In this document: in pieces, positions 7,841-16,000 of the stretch
Layout of the letters: each line of letters starts with the position of its first letter
Position numbering within the stretch: the first letter of the stretch is position 1
DNA from: Chromera velia
Taxonomy: Eukaryota; Sar; Chromeraceae
Assembly: GCA_018398765.1 (NCBI GenBank)
Contig: JAHBMJ010005125.1
Location: 50,001-72,639, forward strand
Length of the DNA stretch: 22,639 bases
Direction: 5' to 3'
Position numbers and translations under genes: made by a program
Notes under the pieces: generated by a model
The model's database searches: none
What the model was told of the DNA's origin: nothing
The model's input: the letters and a program-made list of their open reading frames with translations, nothing else

Positions 7841-8185
7841 AAGAGAGCTTTGACGCCCTTTAGACCGTCGTCTGCCGGGAGGGATAGGTCCACAATGAAT
7901 AAAATGCAAATCTTCCCCCCAAATGTGCTGATGGTAGGTGGGAGGATCGCATATGAGACACTGGTCGACCTTCCGGTGTATTGACAACCGAAGAATGGAG
8001 GTCTGGGGGGGAAACTCTGGCAAGAATATATGGATGATGCTAGACTGATGGTGTCTGTCATGTGCAGTGAAACACGGCGGGGCCAGGTGAGGAGGGAGAT
8101 GATCTCAGCGCTGAGGGACAGTGCAGTGGACGGGGACCTGGAGGGCTGTGACCTTCTGGAACTCGTTTATGCTTTCATCATATAG
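7841..8185 (+). pseudogene. Decayed reverse transcriptase fragment with YMDD
   Basis: One frame starting at 7841 reads through MNKMQIFPPNVLMVGGRIAY (7895 on) to a TGA at 7982-7984. It then continues as QPKNGGLGGKLWQEYMDDAR and LMVSVMCSETRRGQVRREMI to TAG at 8183-8185. YMDDARLMV fits RT motif C (the catalytic DD). In a neighbouring frame just upstream (7828-7857), VDVKESFDAL resembles motif A. The distance between the two is only about 57 codons, short for an RT palm, so intervening sequence has been lost. Codon bias (G-rich) ties it to the two ORFs upstream rather than to the PLE downstream. It is a remnant of a second RT, related distantly if at all to the downstream one. Confidence 0.55.
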
Positions 8186-8275
8186 AAGAAGAGGGTTGAG
8201 GCTCTCTGTCTGCAGCAGGAGAAGGAGGGAGAGTGGGGGAAGGGAATGGGAGGTCGCCAGGTAGGACCTGAGTAA

Positions 8276-8788
8276 CTAGGGACTCAAGAGCATGTCGGGG
8301 GGAGCAGTGGTCAGTTGAATGTTCAAATTAATTTTGATTCTTCTTTTTTGTTGTCTTTGTCTGATAAATTGCATGAGAAAGTGAAGGAACTGGTTGGAGT
8401 GATTGGGAAGGATACAGGGAATGGAAGGGGTTTTGGCAGGGAAAGTGTGAGAGAGAAAGTGGAGTCTGACCTTGATCGTCTTTCCCTTAGATTGGCTGGG
8501 GTGCGGATGTTTGTTGCATCCCTCCATATGCACGCAGTTCAAGCCTGTCCTGTTTGCATATCGGAGATTCACAGATACGATTGCCCGTTGACGACGGTTC
8601 TTGTCATTCAGACAACACAGCCATCTTCATACACTCTCCATGTTATGCCTGCGTCCCCTGAGGATGTGATGAATCCTTCTTGCAAGCTTCGGACTGTCTT
8701 TAAGAGAGGGTTTGGTCAGAAATGTTTGAGGAGACTTGTATATTCCCATGGTTGGGTCTGTCTGATACGAAATATTCTTCCTTTCTGA
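8276..8788 (+). CDS. PLE N-terminal open segment (no ATG near its start)
   Basis: Open from 8276 with no in-frame ATG until about 8504 (MFVASLHMHAVQACPVC). It ends at TGA 8786-8788. It contains a charged helical part (DKLHEKVKELVGVIGKD...VREKVESDLDRLSLRLAG) and an HMHAVQACPVCISEIH segment whose His and Cys could bind zinc. It overlaps the GIY-YIG frame by up to 85 bases in a different frame (shift of -1), so the two were presumably one protein. No independent function is assignable. The upstream ATG at 8292 leads to a short frame only. Confidence 0.45.
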   Translation, partial: LGTQEHVGGSSGQLNVQINFDSSFLLSLSDKLHEKVKELVGVIGKDTGNGRGFGRESVREKVESDLDRLSLRLAGVRMFVASLHMHAVQACPVCISEIHRYDCPLTTVLVIQTTQPSSYTLHVMPASPEDVMNPSCKLRTVFKRGFGQKCLRRLVYSHGWVCLIRNILPF

Positions 8789-10179
8789 GAGAGGTCAAGG
8801 ATGCTTGTGCTGGGGTGGGAGGGGATGCATCATGGTGGGACAAGGGAGTAATATATTTGATTTGGTCACGATGGAAGAGAGGCTTTTATATTAGAAGTAC
8901 CGTTGGTAGGGCGCTCGATCGGTTCTTTCAGCACCTCACGAGTGCATTAAAGCCGCGTCGCGTTGGGAAGAAATGTAATAAGACGGGTCGTGGGTATGCA
9001 CATCACTTCTATTCTGTTTTGTCTGCTGATGCTTCCAGACACGGCCTCTTTGTTATCCTTCCTATTACAAAGATTGAGGGTGGTCAGATGAATTTGCGCA
9101 TGATGGAATACTTATGTATTCGTGCATACAAACCTACATGGAATACAGTTGGTGTGTTGAGGAGATTCAAGAATGACCCGGTGTGTAATCTGAGGGACCC
9201 TAATAAAAGGGATGTTCGCTCAATTGCGTGCAGGTGTAGTGACAGGGTCTCAAGTCTGAGAAAGAGACTTGAATCTTCTGTTCACATGTCAAAGTTGGTA
9301 GGAAGAGTTGATAAAGGGGGCATTTTCCAATCTTGCTCCCTTTTCCTCTACAGGGTCACTGGCGAAGAGGGTGTAGGGGCGAAGAGAGGGGAAGGGGACG
9401 TGATTTCTCTTTTTCGTGCACGACTGCTGACTGCATTGTTCAAGAAGGTCCTTCCCGATTCGTCTCTTCGTTCATTTGATGCGACGAAGAATGATTTGAG
9501 TGCATGTATACGCATGGTGCCCAGGGGCGGGATTCTTGGGGGAGGGAGGGCAACTTTTGACTTGAATGTGAGACGAATGTGCGAGTTGAATGGCTGGTCA
9601 GCAGCGACTTTGCTCAAAGGGGAGCTGATTACGATTCGGGTGCCCCTTGCTGACTTATCTTCTTTCCGATCTTTTTATTTTGCCATGTTTGAGGAGATAA
9701 GGAAAACTGTGTCTCTATTGTCAAACGTGAGGCTTCGCCTTCTCCCTACAAAGCTGACTGATCTCCAACAGACTTTGGACAATATATATGGGATTTGTGG
9801 GGAAGGAGGAGGGGGTGAAGGTTCTTCTTGTGGATCGTCGTGTCGTTGTAGAGAGATTGCGAAATTATTTGATCTTCCTTTACTTGATGGTCATGTGTGT
9901 TGTCTACTGTCTGCGTCTTCCTCTCTTAGATCTTTCTTCTCGCTTCCTCCTCACTTTTCTTCCAAGGCCAAGTTATGGCCTAACACTGGTGCATGGAATG
10001 TTGTCTCGAAGGGTATTGAGTCTTTCCTCCGTTTTGTTCTCACTTCTGATGGTGGCACTCGGGACGGGGTTGGTCTAGGAAGGACAATGGGAAGGGGGAG
10101 GGGGAGGGAGAATACAAGAGGCAGGTCGATGAAAGGGGTCTTGTCTCCTGCAATGATTGCCGACCTTCGGAAGCGGTGA
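8722..10179 (+). CDS. PLE GIY-YIG endonuclease segment
   Basis: 485 codons from the ATG at 8722; the frame is open from 8704. Residues 42-48 GVIYLIW match the GIY strand, and 54-60 GFYIRST the YIG strand, with Arg where Gly is usual. R67 in LDRFFQHL matches the conserved Arg before His, E129 in MMEYLCIRAYKPTW is the metal-binding Glu, and N141 ends the KPTWN motif. The rest is a linker to the RT and includes a Cys-rich patch near residue 370-395 (SCGSSCRCREIAKLF and HVCC). The family nicks target DNA to prime reverse transcription. The segment runs into TGA at 10177-10179, while the RT frame is open from 10157, so a +1 change is needed within the 26-base overlap. Confidence 0.8.
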   Translation: MFEETCIFPWLGLSDTKYSSFLREVKDACAGVGGDASWWDKGVIYLIWSRWKRGFYIRSTVGRALDRFFQHLTSALKPRRVGKKCNKTGRGYAHHFYSVLSADASRHGLFVILPITKIEGGQMNLRMMEYLCIRAYKPTWNTVGVLRRFKNDPVCNLRDPNKRDVRSIACRCSDRVSSLRKRLESSVHMSKLVGRVDKGGIFQSCSLFLYRVTGEEGVGAKRGEGDVISLFRARLLTALFKKVLPDSSLRSFDATKNDLSACIRMVPRGGILGGGRATFDLNVRRMCELNGWSAATLLKGELITIRVPLADLSSFRSFYFAMFEEIRKTVSLLSNVRLRLLPTKLTDLQQTLDNIYGICGEGGGGEGSSCGSSCRCREIAKLFDLPLLDGHVCCLLSASSSLRSFFSLPPHFSSKAKLWPNTGAWNVVSKGIESFLRFVLTSDGGTRDGVGLGRTMGRGRGRENTRGRSMKGVLSPAMIADLRKR

Positions 10180-11242
10180 GTTTCAACGCTTTCGTATGCT
10201 CAGGCAAATGAGAAAGGGGCCGGCCGTCCCAAGGAAGTCTATAGCAATCAGAAAGTTATTGACTGCTCTAGCGGTTATGCCAGTTGACAAGGCCAGAGGA
10301 GATCTGGCTTTTTTCTGTAAGAGGAAATACATTGAGGCAGTGGCAAGAGCTTTTCTTTTTGATTCTTCTTATGAAAGAATTGGGGAGGCTGAGTTTTCTG
10401 CTTCTCTGGACCTTCTGGAGAATGGTTTTCCGAATGAAAAGGATGCATGGGTGTCTTTTTTGAATCAGTTCAAGAAATTTGACAGGAAGAAACACCACTT
10501 TGGGATTGGGATCCTTTGGGTGAAACGTAAGTCTTGGGGAGTTGAGGGGGGATGCCATGAGTCTTGGTCCTCTTTGAAGTACAGGCCATTGGTATCTTAT
10601 AAGAGACACGCCAGACGTGAGATTTTCTCTTTCCTTTGCAAGGCTTTGAATGGCTGTCTTTCTTACTTTTCGCCATATTGTGACTTTGACTCTGTCTTTA
10701 CTTTTCAGAATAAGGTTGGGATCTTTAATTCAGGGTTTGGGAGACTTACAGATCGTGGCTCTTGTGTTTCTTCTAATTTGTATTGGCCTCGGGGTGGACT
10801 TGGTCTGCTGGTGGACGACATCAAGGCATTTTTTCCCTCTCTACCCAGAGCTGATTTCCTTTCTTGTTTGAATGACTTTGTTCATTTCATTCATTCTTCC
10901 TCTAGATATCGCTTTGTTGTGTTGCCGACCCATAAGTCTTTTTGTATTAAGGAGGCGGGTCCGGGAGAGGGTGAGAAGTGGTATTCTCGGAGACGTTACT
11001 TAAAACCTATTGCTTTTTTATCCTCTCACTGCAATTACGCGAATGCACTCTCTTGCTCTCTTAATATGCTGGCTCATATAATTAATCTTGATTTTGTTTC
11101 GAATGTAATTCGGGTTCGAGGGAGGATAGTCAGACAGCATGAAGGTTTTCCTCAAGGGAGTCCATGCTCTCCTGGTGGGGCCCGATTTTTTGCCGCGTGG
11201 AAAGAGTACTCTGTTGCATTGATGAGATCGAAGCCTTCATAG
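10157..11242 (+). CDS. PLE reverse transcriptase, fingers and palm up to motif B
   Basis: 361 codons, open from after TGA 10154-10156; it needs no start of its own if fused to the GIY-YIG frame. Residues 37-60 (ALAVMPVDKARGDLAF, then KRKY) fit the PLE DKG block. SSLKYRPLVSYKRHARREI (138-156) is the RPIVS motif of RT2. LGLLVDDIKAFFPSLP (215-230) is motif A, with the catalytic Asp in DDIK. HEGFPQGSPCSPGGARFFAA (328-347) is motif B. The segment stops at TAG 11240-11242, and the same frame reopens at once with motif C. The RT copies element RNA into DNA at the nicked target. No active-site residue seen here is missing. Confidence 0.85.
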   Translation: MPTFGSGEFQRFRMLRQMRKGPAVPRKSIAIRKLLTALAVMPVDKARGDLAFFCKRKYIEAVARAFLFDSSYERIGEAEFSASLDLLENGFPNEKDAWVSFLNQFKKFDRKKHHFGIGILWVKRKSWGVEGGCHESWSSLKYRPLVSYKRHARREIFSFLCKALNGCLSYFSPYCDFDSVFTFQNKVGIFNSGFGRLTDRGSCVSSNLYWPRGGLGLLVDDIKAFFPSLPRADFLSCLNDFVHFIHSSSRYRFVVLPTHKSFCIKEAGPGEGEKWYSRRRYLKPIAFLSSHCNYANALSCSLNMLAHIINLDFVSNVIRVRGRIVRQHEGFPQGSPCSPGGARFFAAWKEYSVALMRSKPS

Positions 11243-11857
11243 GGGGGGGAGAAATGGATGGCAGGGAGATACATGGATGATAGAACGATTGTTTTTAGGT
11301 CTGACTATGGTATGAGTAACGTGCTGGATGACCCTATGATGGAAAAGTTACTTGAGGAAGACTTCTACAGTCCTGCATGCGTTTTAGAGCATCAAAAAAG
11401 ATCTATGGTGCTTGGTCTGCGTCTTTTCTCTTTACCGGAATCTCCTTCGATTTTGCTTTTTACTGCTGTTAATCCTAACCGTGATGTTCTTTTTAATTTC
11501 TTTCGTGATTTGGTTGCTTTTTCTCTGTTGCCCATTTCTGGAGGATGGTCGTCTTTTCCTAACCTACCTTCACTTCGTAGAGTGCGTCTGATGCATGCTT
11601 TCTCCTGTGTTCCTTCTGTTTCGGCCAAGAAGGGCCTAATATCCTCTCATCTTATCCGGACACTTCTTTCTTGTAATGCACCTGCGGTTGTCCTGGTTGA
11701 TGAACTTACTTTTTTGTTTTTGGAGTTGTATATTTTGAGATGGCCTGTTTCGTTTTTGCTTGATTTGTTCATGTCTGCAGTCCGTCGGACTGGTGATGAT
11801 AGTCTTCATTCTCTTTGGAAGGCGCGTTTGTCCTTTCTTTGTTTTGTTCTAAAATAA
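11243..11857 (+). CDS. PLE reverse transcriptase, motif C and thumb (after in-frame TAG)
   Basis: Same frame as the preceding segment. After the TAG it reads GGEKWMAGRYMDDRTIVFRS, so the catalytic YMDD of motif C lies 12 codons past the stop. VLEHQKRSMVLGLRLF fits the position of RT motif 7 (the usual FLD is VLG here). The remaining approximately 130 residues, ending LWKARLSFLCFVLK before TAA 11855-11857, are the likely thumb and C-terminal domain. No second GIY-YIG follows. An ATG at 11258 exists, but a protein started there would lack most of the palm, so independent expression makes no sense. Confidence 0.8.
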   Translation, partial: GGEKWMAGRYMDDRTIVFRSDYGMSNVLDDPMMEKLLEEDFYSPACVLEHQKRSMVLGLRLFSLPESPSILLFTAVNPNRDVLFNFFRDLVAFSLLPISGGWSSFPNLPSLRRVRLMHAFSCVPSVSAKKGLISSHLIRTLLSCNAPAVVLVDELTFLFLELYILRWPVSFLLDLFMSAVRRTGDDSLHSLWKARLSFLCFVLK

Positions 11858-12251
11858 TCTACATATGACTAATTTTCAACGTTATGGCTTTTTGTTGTCG
11901 TTTGCTTCCACAAGTGTACCTGAGAACCGTCAGCGATAGACAAAAGACAGCGGTAGGGATACGGAGGGGCGTTGCGCGCGGAACACTACGTGTGTTCTCT
12001 AATCATGCCTACGGTCTATCCATTGGCTTGCAAGGATCGACGTAATACTGCGATTAATTGGCATGCTGATTTCGAGCTATTAATGTTTAGTTCGGCGTAT
12101 ATGTGAAACGTCATCCTCCGATGGTTTTTTCGCATGCATGCGTTTTTTGCATGTCGTGTAATTAGCATGTATTTGATAAATTCCAATTGAATCAGACAGC
12201 AGCCTGTTGGATTGTACTGGATTATGGTAGATTGACCGTGTGCTCCTACCA
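11858..12251. other. PLE 3' region
   Basis: Gene-free. Besides the foldable segment it contains a GCATGCATGCG block near 12132 and AT-rich sequence up to the right 72-bp repeat. No poly(A) tract or tandem tail marks the element end. Confidence 0.4.
11922..12020 (+). ncRNA. Foldable RNA segment just after the PLE coding region
   Basis: Nested complementary blocks: GATAGAC (11935-11941) with GTCTATC (12014-12020); GTAGG (11953-11957) with CCTAC (12008-12012), separated from the outer stem on the 3' side by one G; and GAACAC (11981-11986) with GTGTTC (11992-11997). Together they form a three-tier structure of about 86 bases. It lies 78 bases past the TAA and could be the RT-recognition or processing structure of the element. 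I do not see a hammerhead core. Confidence 0.4.
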
Positions 12252-12323
12252 ACACATTTGTGCACAGACAACATAGGATCTCAGCTGTTGGAAGAGACTT
12301 TCAATTTCGTAGAATCTCCATTA
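12252..12323 (+). repeat. 72-bp direct repeat, right copy
   Basis: Partner of 6473-6544, same orientation, one mismatch. It is followed by CAGGAAGGGACGAG, unrelated to the bases that follow the left copy (TATAGATTC). Confidence 0.95.
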
Positions 12324-12549
12324 CAGGAAGGGACGAGAGGACGAAATGACCTTTCTCTGTGTGTTGGTATGCTTTTTGAGCATTCTGAGCACAATTTCAG
12401 GATTTTGAGAGTGGCCCCGGAAAGTTTTGGCCTAAATTCTTGCACCAACATACTTAGCGGCCTCTAGGGACCAATTTGATACCTTTCTGGGCCCTGGGCG
12501 CCGCCGGAATTATGCGGACCGGCTTAACTGGCTCAAAAATTTTAGACCC

Positions 12550-12580
12550 TTCTAATTGGTTCATGCACATCTGTATAACC
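12550..12580 (-). repeat. Family C repeat, right copy
   Basis: The reverse complement of 5530-5560 matches at 28 of 31 positions (core TTCTAATTGGTYCATGCAYA). The preceding CTCAAAAATTTTAGA also recalls the 5583 palindrome. Confidence 0.75.
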
Positions 12581-12664
12581 ACCTTCCGCGTTGCGTCACA
12601 TGCGTGTGGCCTGGTGCTCGATTCCTGCCGCAGCCACTTTTTTTGCCATATGCAACCACCTATA

Positions 12665-12704
12665 CGCCCTCCGAGGTACTCACCCAACTGGTTGGGTGTA
12701 TCAC
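12665..12704 (-). repeat. Family A palindromic repeat, right copy
   Basis: GCCCTCCGAGGTACTCACCC followed by AACTGGTTGGGTGTATCACG. It is the inverse of the copies at 4442 and 5051. Confidence 0.8.
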
Positions 12705-12723
12705 GTTAAGTAGGTAGCTCTAT

Positions 12724-12874
12724 ACGACTTTCTATCATAATTTAAAAATTTCAGGACATCGATCCCCCCCCTAAAAGATGGAGAGCTGCAATATGCGAGT
12801 GCGTGCGATCTCATGCAGGGCCTCTCGGTTGATCTCAGCAAAGCTGAGCTGCATGCCCTCCGAGGCGATATACG
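12724..12874 (-). repeat. Family B repeat, right copy (long form)
   Basis: Inverted homologue of 5228-5367, again with the CTCAGC/GCTGAG nested hairpin. Relative to the left copy it has two 4-base insertions, TGCA and CATG, one in each arm of the hairpin. A (TACG)n run follows at 12871-12908. Confidence 0.8.
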
Positions 12875-12949
12875 TACGTACGTACGTACGTATACGTATG
12901 TACGTACGTGGCTCGACCGCGGGTGCATGTTTATGTGCAAGTGTCCGCA

Positions 12950-13001
12950 ATCTCAGCTAGGGCCCCCGCGCAGCGGCCGGGCTGAGCTGCCCTCCGAGGC
13001 G
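12950..13001 (-). repeat. Family B2 repeat, right copy
   Basis: AATCTCAGCTAGGGCCCC...GGGCTGAGCTGCCCTCCGAGGCG, related to 5155-5210. It ends about 90 bases upstream of the proposed methyltransferase start. Confidence 0.55.
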
Positions 13002-13019
13002 AAATGTATACGGTCCACT

Positions 13020-13044
13020 GCTCCGTGCGAGCTGCTTGAGGGGC
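13020..13044 (+). repeat. Family D repeat, right copy
   Basis: Inverted partner of 4681-4705 (22 of 25 matching). It abuts the presumed 5' leader of the methyltransferase gene. Confidence 0.7.
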
Positions 13045-13092
13045 GCTCTTCTCTAATGGCGACATGTGGCGACCATCCGAGACGGGTGGTAC

Positions 13093-16000
13093 ATGGTGGT
13101 ACATTTAATGCTAGGCCCGACCAGGCCCGACCGGGTCAATTTGTACGAACGTGTCAAAAACATGATTCGATCGATGGTCGGCCACTCCATAGACAGAGGC
13201 TACAGAGACCCTGAACTGCAGGTAGAGAGGTTTTCTCTAGCTGTGACTTGCCGCCCGCCTTGTTCAGGATTCGACAGACAGCATGGACACCTCGGAGGCG
13301 CCGTTTCCGTCTCCGTCTCCGTCTCCATCTCTCCTTCCCTTGCGGGAGGACCATCCGCACTGTGCTCAGGTACGTGGGCTACGTCTTGGGGCAGTCATTA
13401 TGAAAAAAGGTTCAAGAGGTCTTGTTGCATTGGACTTGCCGTTCCAAAAAGAAGTGGAACGGCAGAAAGGGAGGGAGGGTGGGTGGCTCAGCGAGGAAGA
13501 CCCCTTTCTTGAAGTCAGTCTGCGTAGGTGAGGTAGACGGACAGTGCACGCATGTTGCAGGATTCTCAACACGACGCTTATATTACTACACGCCGGCTCG
13601 ATGCAGGACCAGAAAGACAACAAAGAAGACGACTGTATTGATTTGTGGCTGTCTGTCTATGAGAGGCTTGTGTTCCCATCCAATAGTGTGGTCCTCTTGT
13701 CACTGTAGGCGAGCCGACTTAATTCACCCATGCATTTGCTTTGCTTTGCTTTGTTTTGCATCTGTGTTTGCATTGCAGTATTCCTCGGGTGTGGATCTGA
13801 GGTGGGGTGGAGACCTCCAGCGTGTCCTCACTGATGACGCTCCGGGCGCACCGTACAGGTGGGTAAGTGTGTGTGTGTGTGTGGGTAGGGGGAGAGAGCG
13901 GGGAATGTTTTTAATTGTGCTGACAGAGTATGTGTGCGGCTATAGATGACCTGATTCTGCAGATGTGCCTTCCTTCAGTAGATGCGCATGTTGCGCTTTG
14001 TCTCTTTGTCCTCGACACTTGGATTGATTGATCTGATGAGGATCAAAGGGAGGGTGTGTGTCCGTCGTCGCGTGCCGCCTCTCTCTCGTGTGTTTGCTGG
14101 TGGTATCTGATTGTATGCTTGCCTCTTCTGTTAATGCGGGCCTGGCCTCCCATACTCGGGTTCGGCGTTTGAGGGCCACTGCTTTTCTAATCTTGTCCTG
14201 GCAGTACTACCGTGCGCAGTCTCGCGCTCTCCTATGCGAGCCTGTTCACCTCTATATATACCCAGTCTATCCAGTGCACCCCCCCTCTGCATGTGTGTGC
14301 ATCAGATACATGTATGCATGCATGTATGCAGACGTCGAAAGAACGAGCCGAAGACCGTGCGGCATTGGGGTCAGAGGAAACTGTTGATGGCCGAGATTGA
14401 GTTCCTCGTCCGCGTTTTCAGCGACAAAGACAGAATTCTTCCGCTGTGCCTGCAGCAGAAGGTTGCCCCACGTCAGCTCTGTCCATCTCTTCCTTGTCAG
14501 TGTCAGGAGATCTTAAGGTCTGGCCAGCCGAACGCATCTCTGGAGGGCGTAGACTTTAATGGAACAGAAATCGAAAAGGCAGAAGAAGGGGAAAGAGGGC
14601 GAGAAATACCGAAAAAAGACGCACAATCACTGGCGGGGTCTACCCATCAGTACAGCTTAGAGATGAAAGAGGAACTGGAACGGGATGAGCAGCATACTGC
14701 GCACCCTCGAATTGAACTTTTGTACGTTGGAGCAGGTCAGTCTTGTGCTTTTTTTTGTGACTTTGGTCTCGACCCAAAATTTCCTTCTGATGTCTCCTTG
14801 AACTTTGTGCCTGGCCGTATGCCTTTTTCCTGCTGCGATCGCTGATGAGATCATCACAACTCTTTTCGATGCATGCGTGCATACGAAAGGACAACCTCTG
14901 GCTGGCGGTGACTGTTTCTTCCCCCCTCCTACTTCTTGCATCATCTTTCGACTTCGTTCATTTCTTTTGCACTTTTTTGTTATTAATATATTCCCCCCCC
15001 AACTTTTGCGCCCCCTCTTTCTTCTTCCCTCTCCCCTACGTGTCCTGCCTTGCAGCCGGAGGACAGCACATCCCTTTGCTAGTCGATGGCTTTCCCTCCG
15101 TGCACTTCTCTCTCTTTGACCCTCGGCCTTTCTGTCAGAGTCTTTGTGAGACGGTCAGTGATCGAGTGAGTGCTTGGGGGGGCATGGGGCAGTCCCCTGA
15201 CTGACTGAGAAGATCATAAGGCAATCACTCACTCTCTCCACTCCGAATCTGTCATGTCGAACTGCCTGCCCTTTTTCTCTCCTTCACAAAGAGTCTCTCT
15301 CACCTTTTCTTCCTTCCTTGCTTCCCAAGCTGTTCCTCGTGTACTTACCTCATTTTTCTGTTTCAAGTTCTGCCTGCATGTGACCACGCATCCATGCATC
15401 GATCCATCCATCCATCCATGCATGCAGACTCGGCAAAGGGGACCCCGGAGGGTCCGCCTGTTCCAAAGAGAGTTCACAGACGCAGATGCTCAGCAGTGGG
15501 GGAGATGGGCAGGCAGGCGGCACGACCCTTGCAGACAGAGAGGGAAAAGGCAAGAGACAGAGAGGGAAGATCAGCGTCTGGGTGCAGTGCGTGCAAAGCA
15601 TGCAGAATGCATGAAGAGAAGCGCAGAGAAAGAGAAAACTTTCCAAGGACTGGAAAAGGAAAGACCTTCCAAGAAGCAACGGATGGACGTCCAAGGTTCG
15701 TGCGTCGTCAACGTGAGTGAGTGAATGAACGAAAGACTCTGAAAGGAATACAAAAAAGGAGGGGGGAGGGGGGGTCAGGACTGCTTTTGACAGTTTGGCA
15801 TGACGCGTTTGTTCAAATGAATGCCTTCCTTCCTTCCTTCCTTCGTTCCTCGCCTGGATCCCAAACACAAAATCTTTTTTGAAAGTTCCAAAAAGTCCGT
15901 CCGCGCGTTCAAGCCATACATATTCTAGATCCCTCTATCTAAATGACGCCGAGCCCCCCCCCCTCGTTCATCCATCCATCCATCCATCCATTCATCCCCA

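Larger units (their letters stand above)
8276..11857 (+). mobile_element. Penelope-like retroelement with GIY-YIG upstream of the RT
   Basis: Four consecutive plus-strand frames share T-rich codon usage and together make an endonuclease plus RT. The order is an N-terminal open segment, a GIY-YIG domain, a DKG-like PLE motif, then RT motifs 2, A (VDDIKAFFPSLP), B (GFPQGSPCSP) and C (RYMDD), and a thumb-like tail. In canonical Penelope elements GIY-YIG is C-terminal; the N-terminal arrangement is known from the Naiad and Chlamys PLE clades. The frame changes twice (between 8704 and 8788, and between 10154 and 10179) and has one in-frame TAG (11240-11242). Element boundaries are uncertain: the 5' side is probably after 8185, the 3' side before 12252. 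Confidence 0.8.

Noticed and set aside
11203-11242. A 37-base intron (GTACTC...TTCATAG) removing the TAG in the RT
   Set aside because: Removal would shift the frame and lose the motif C reading frame; it is also very short.
12060-12125. Hammerhead ribozyme (GCTGATTTCGAG ... GTGAAACGTC)
   Set aside because: GAAAC and a CTGAT start are present, but the CUGANGA core is not, and I could not form stem II.
13558-13708. Additional methyltransferase exon (RILNTTLILLHAGSMQD...)
   Set aside because: Acceptor GTTGCAG and an open frame exist, but no donor of the phase needed to join exon 3 is convincing. Exon 2 (CAG|GTACGT) joins exon 3 directly in phase 0.
14030-14055. CTGATGAGGATCAAAG as a hammerhead core
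   Set aside because: CTGATGA is present by chance inside intron 3 of the methyltransferase gene; no GAAA and no closing stems.
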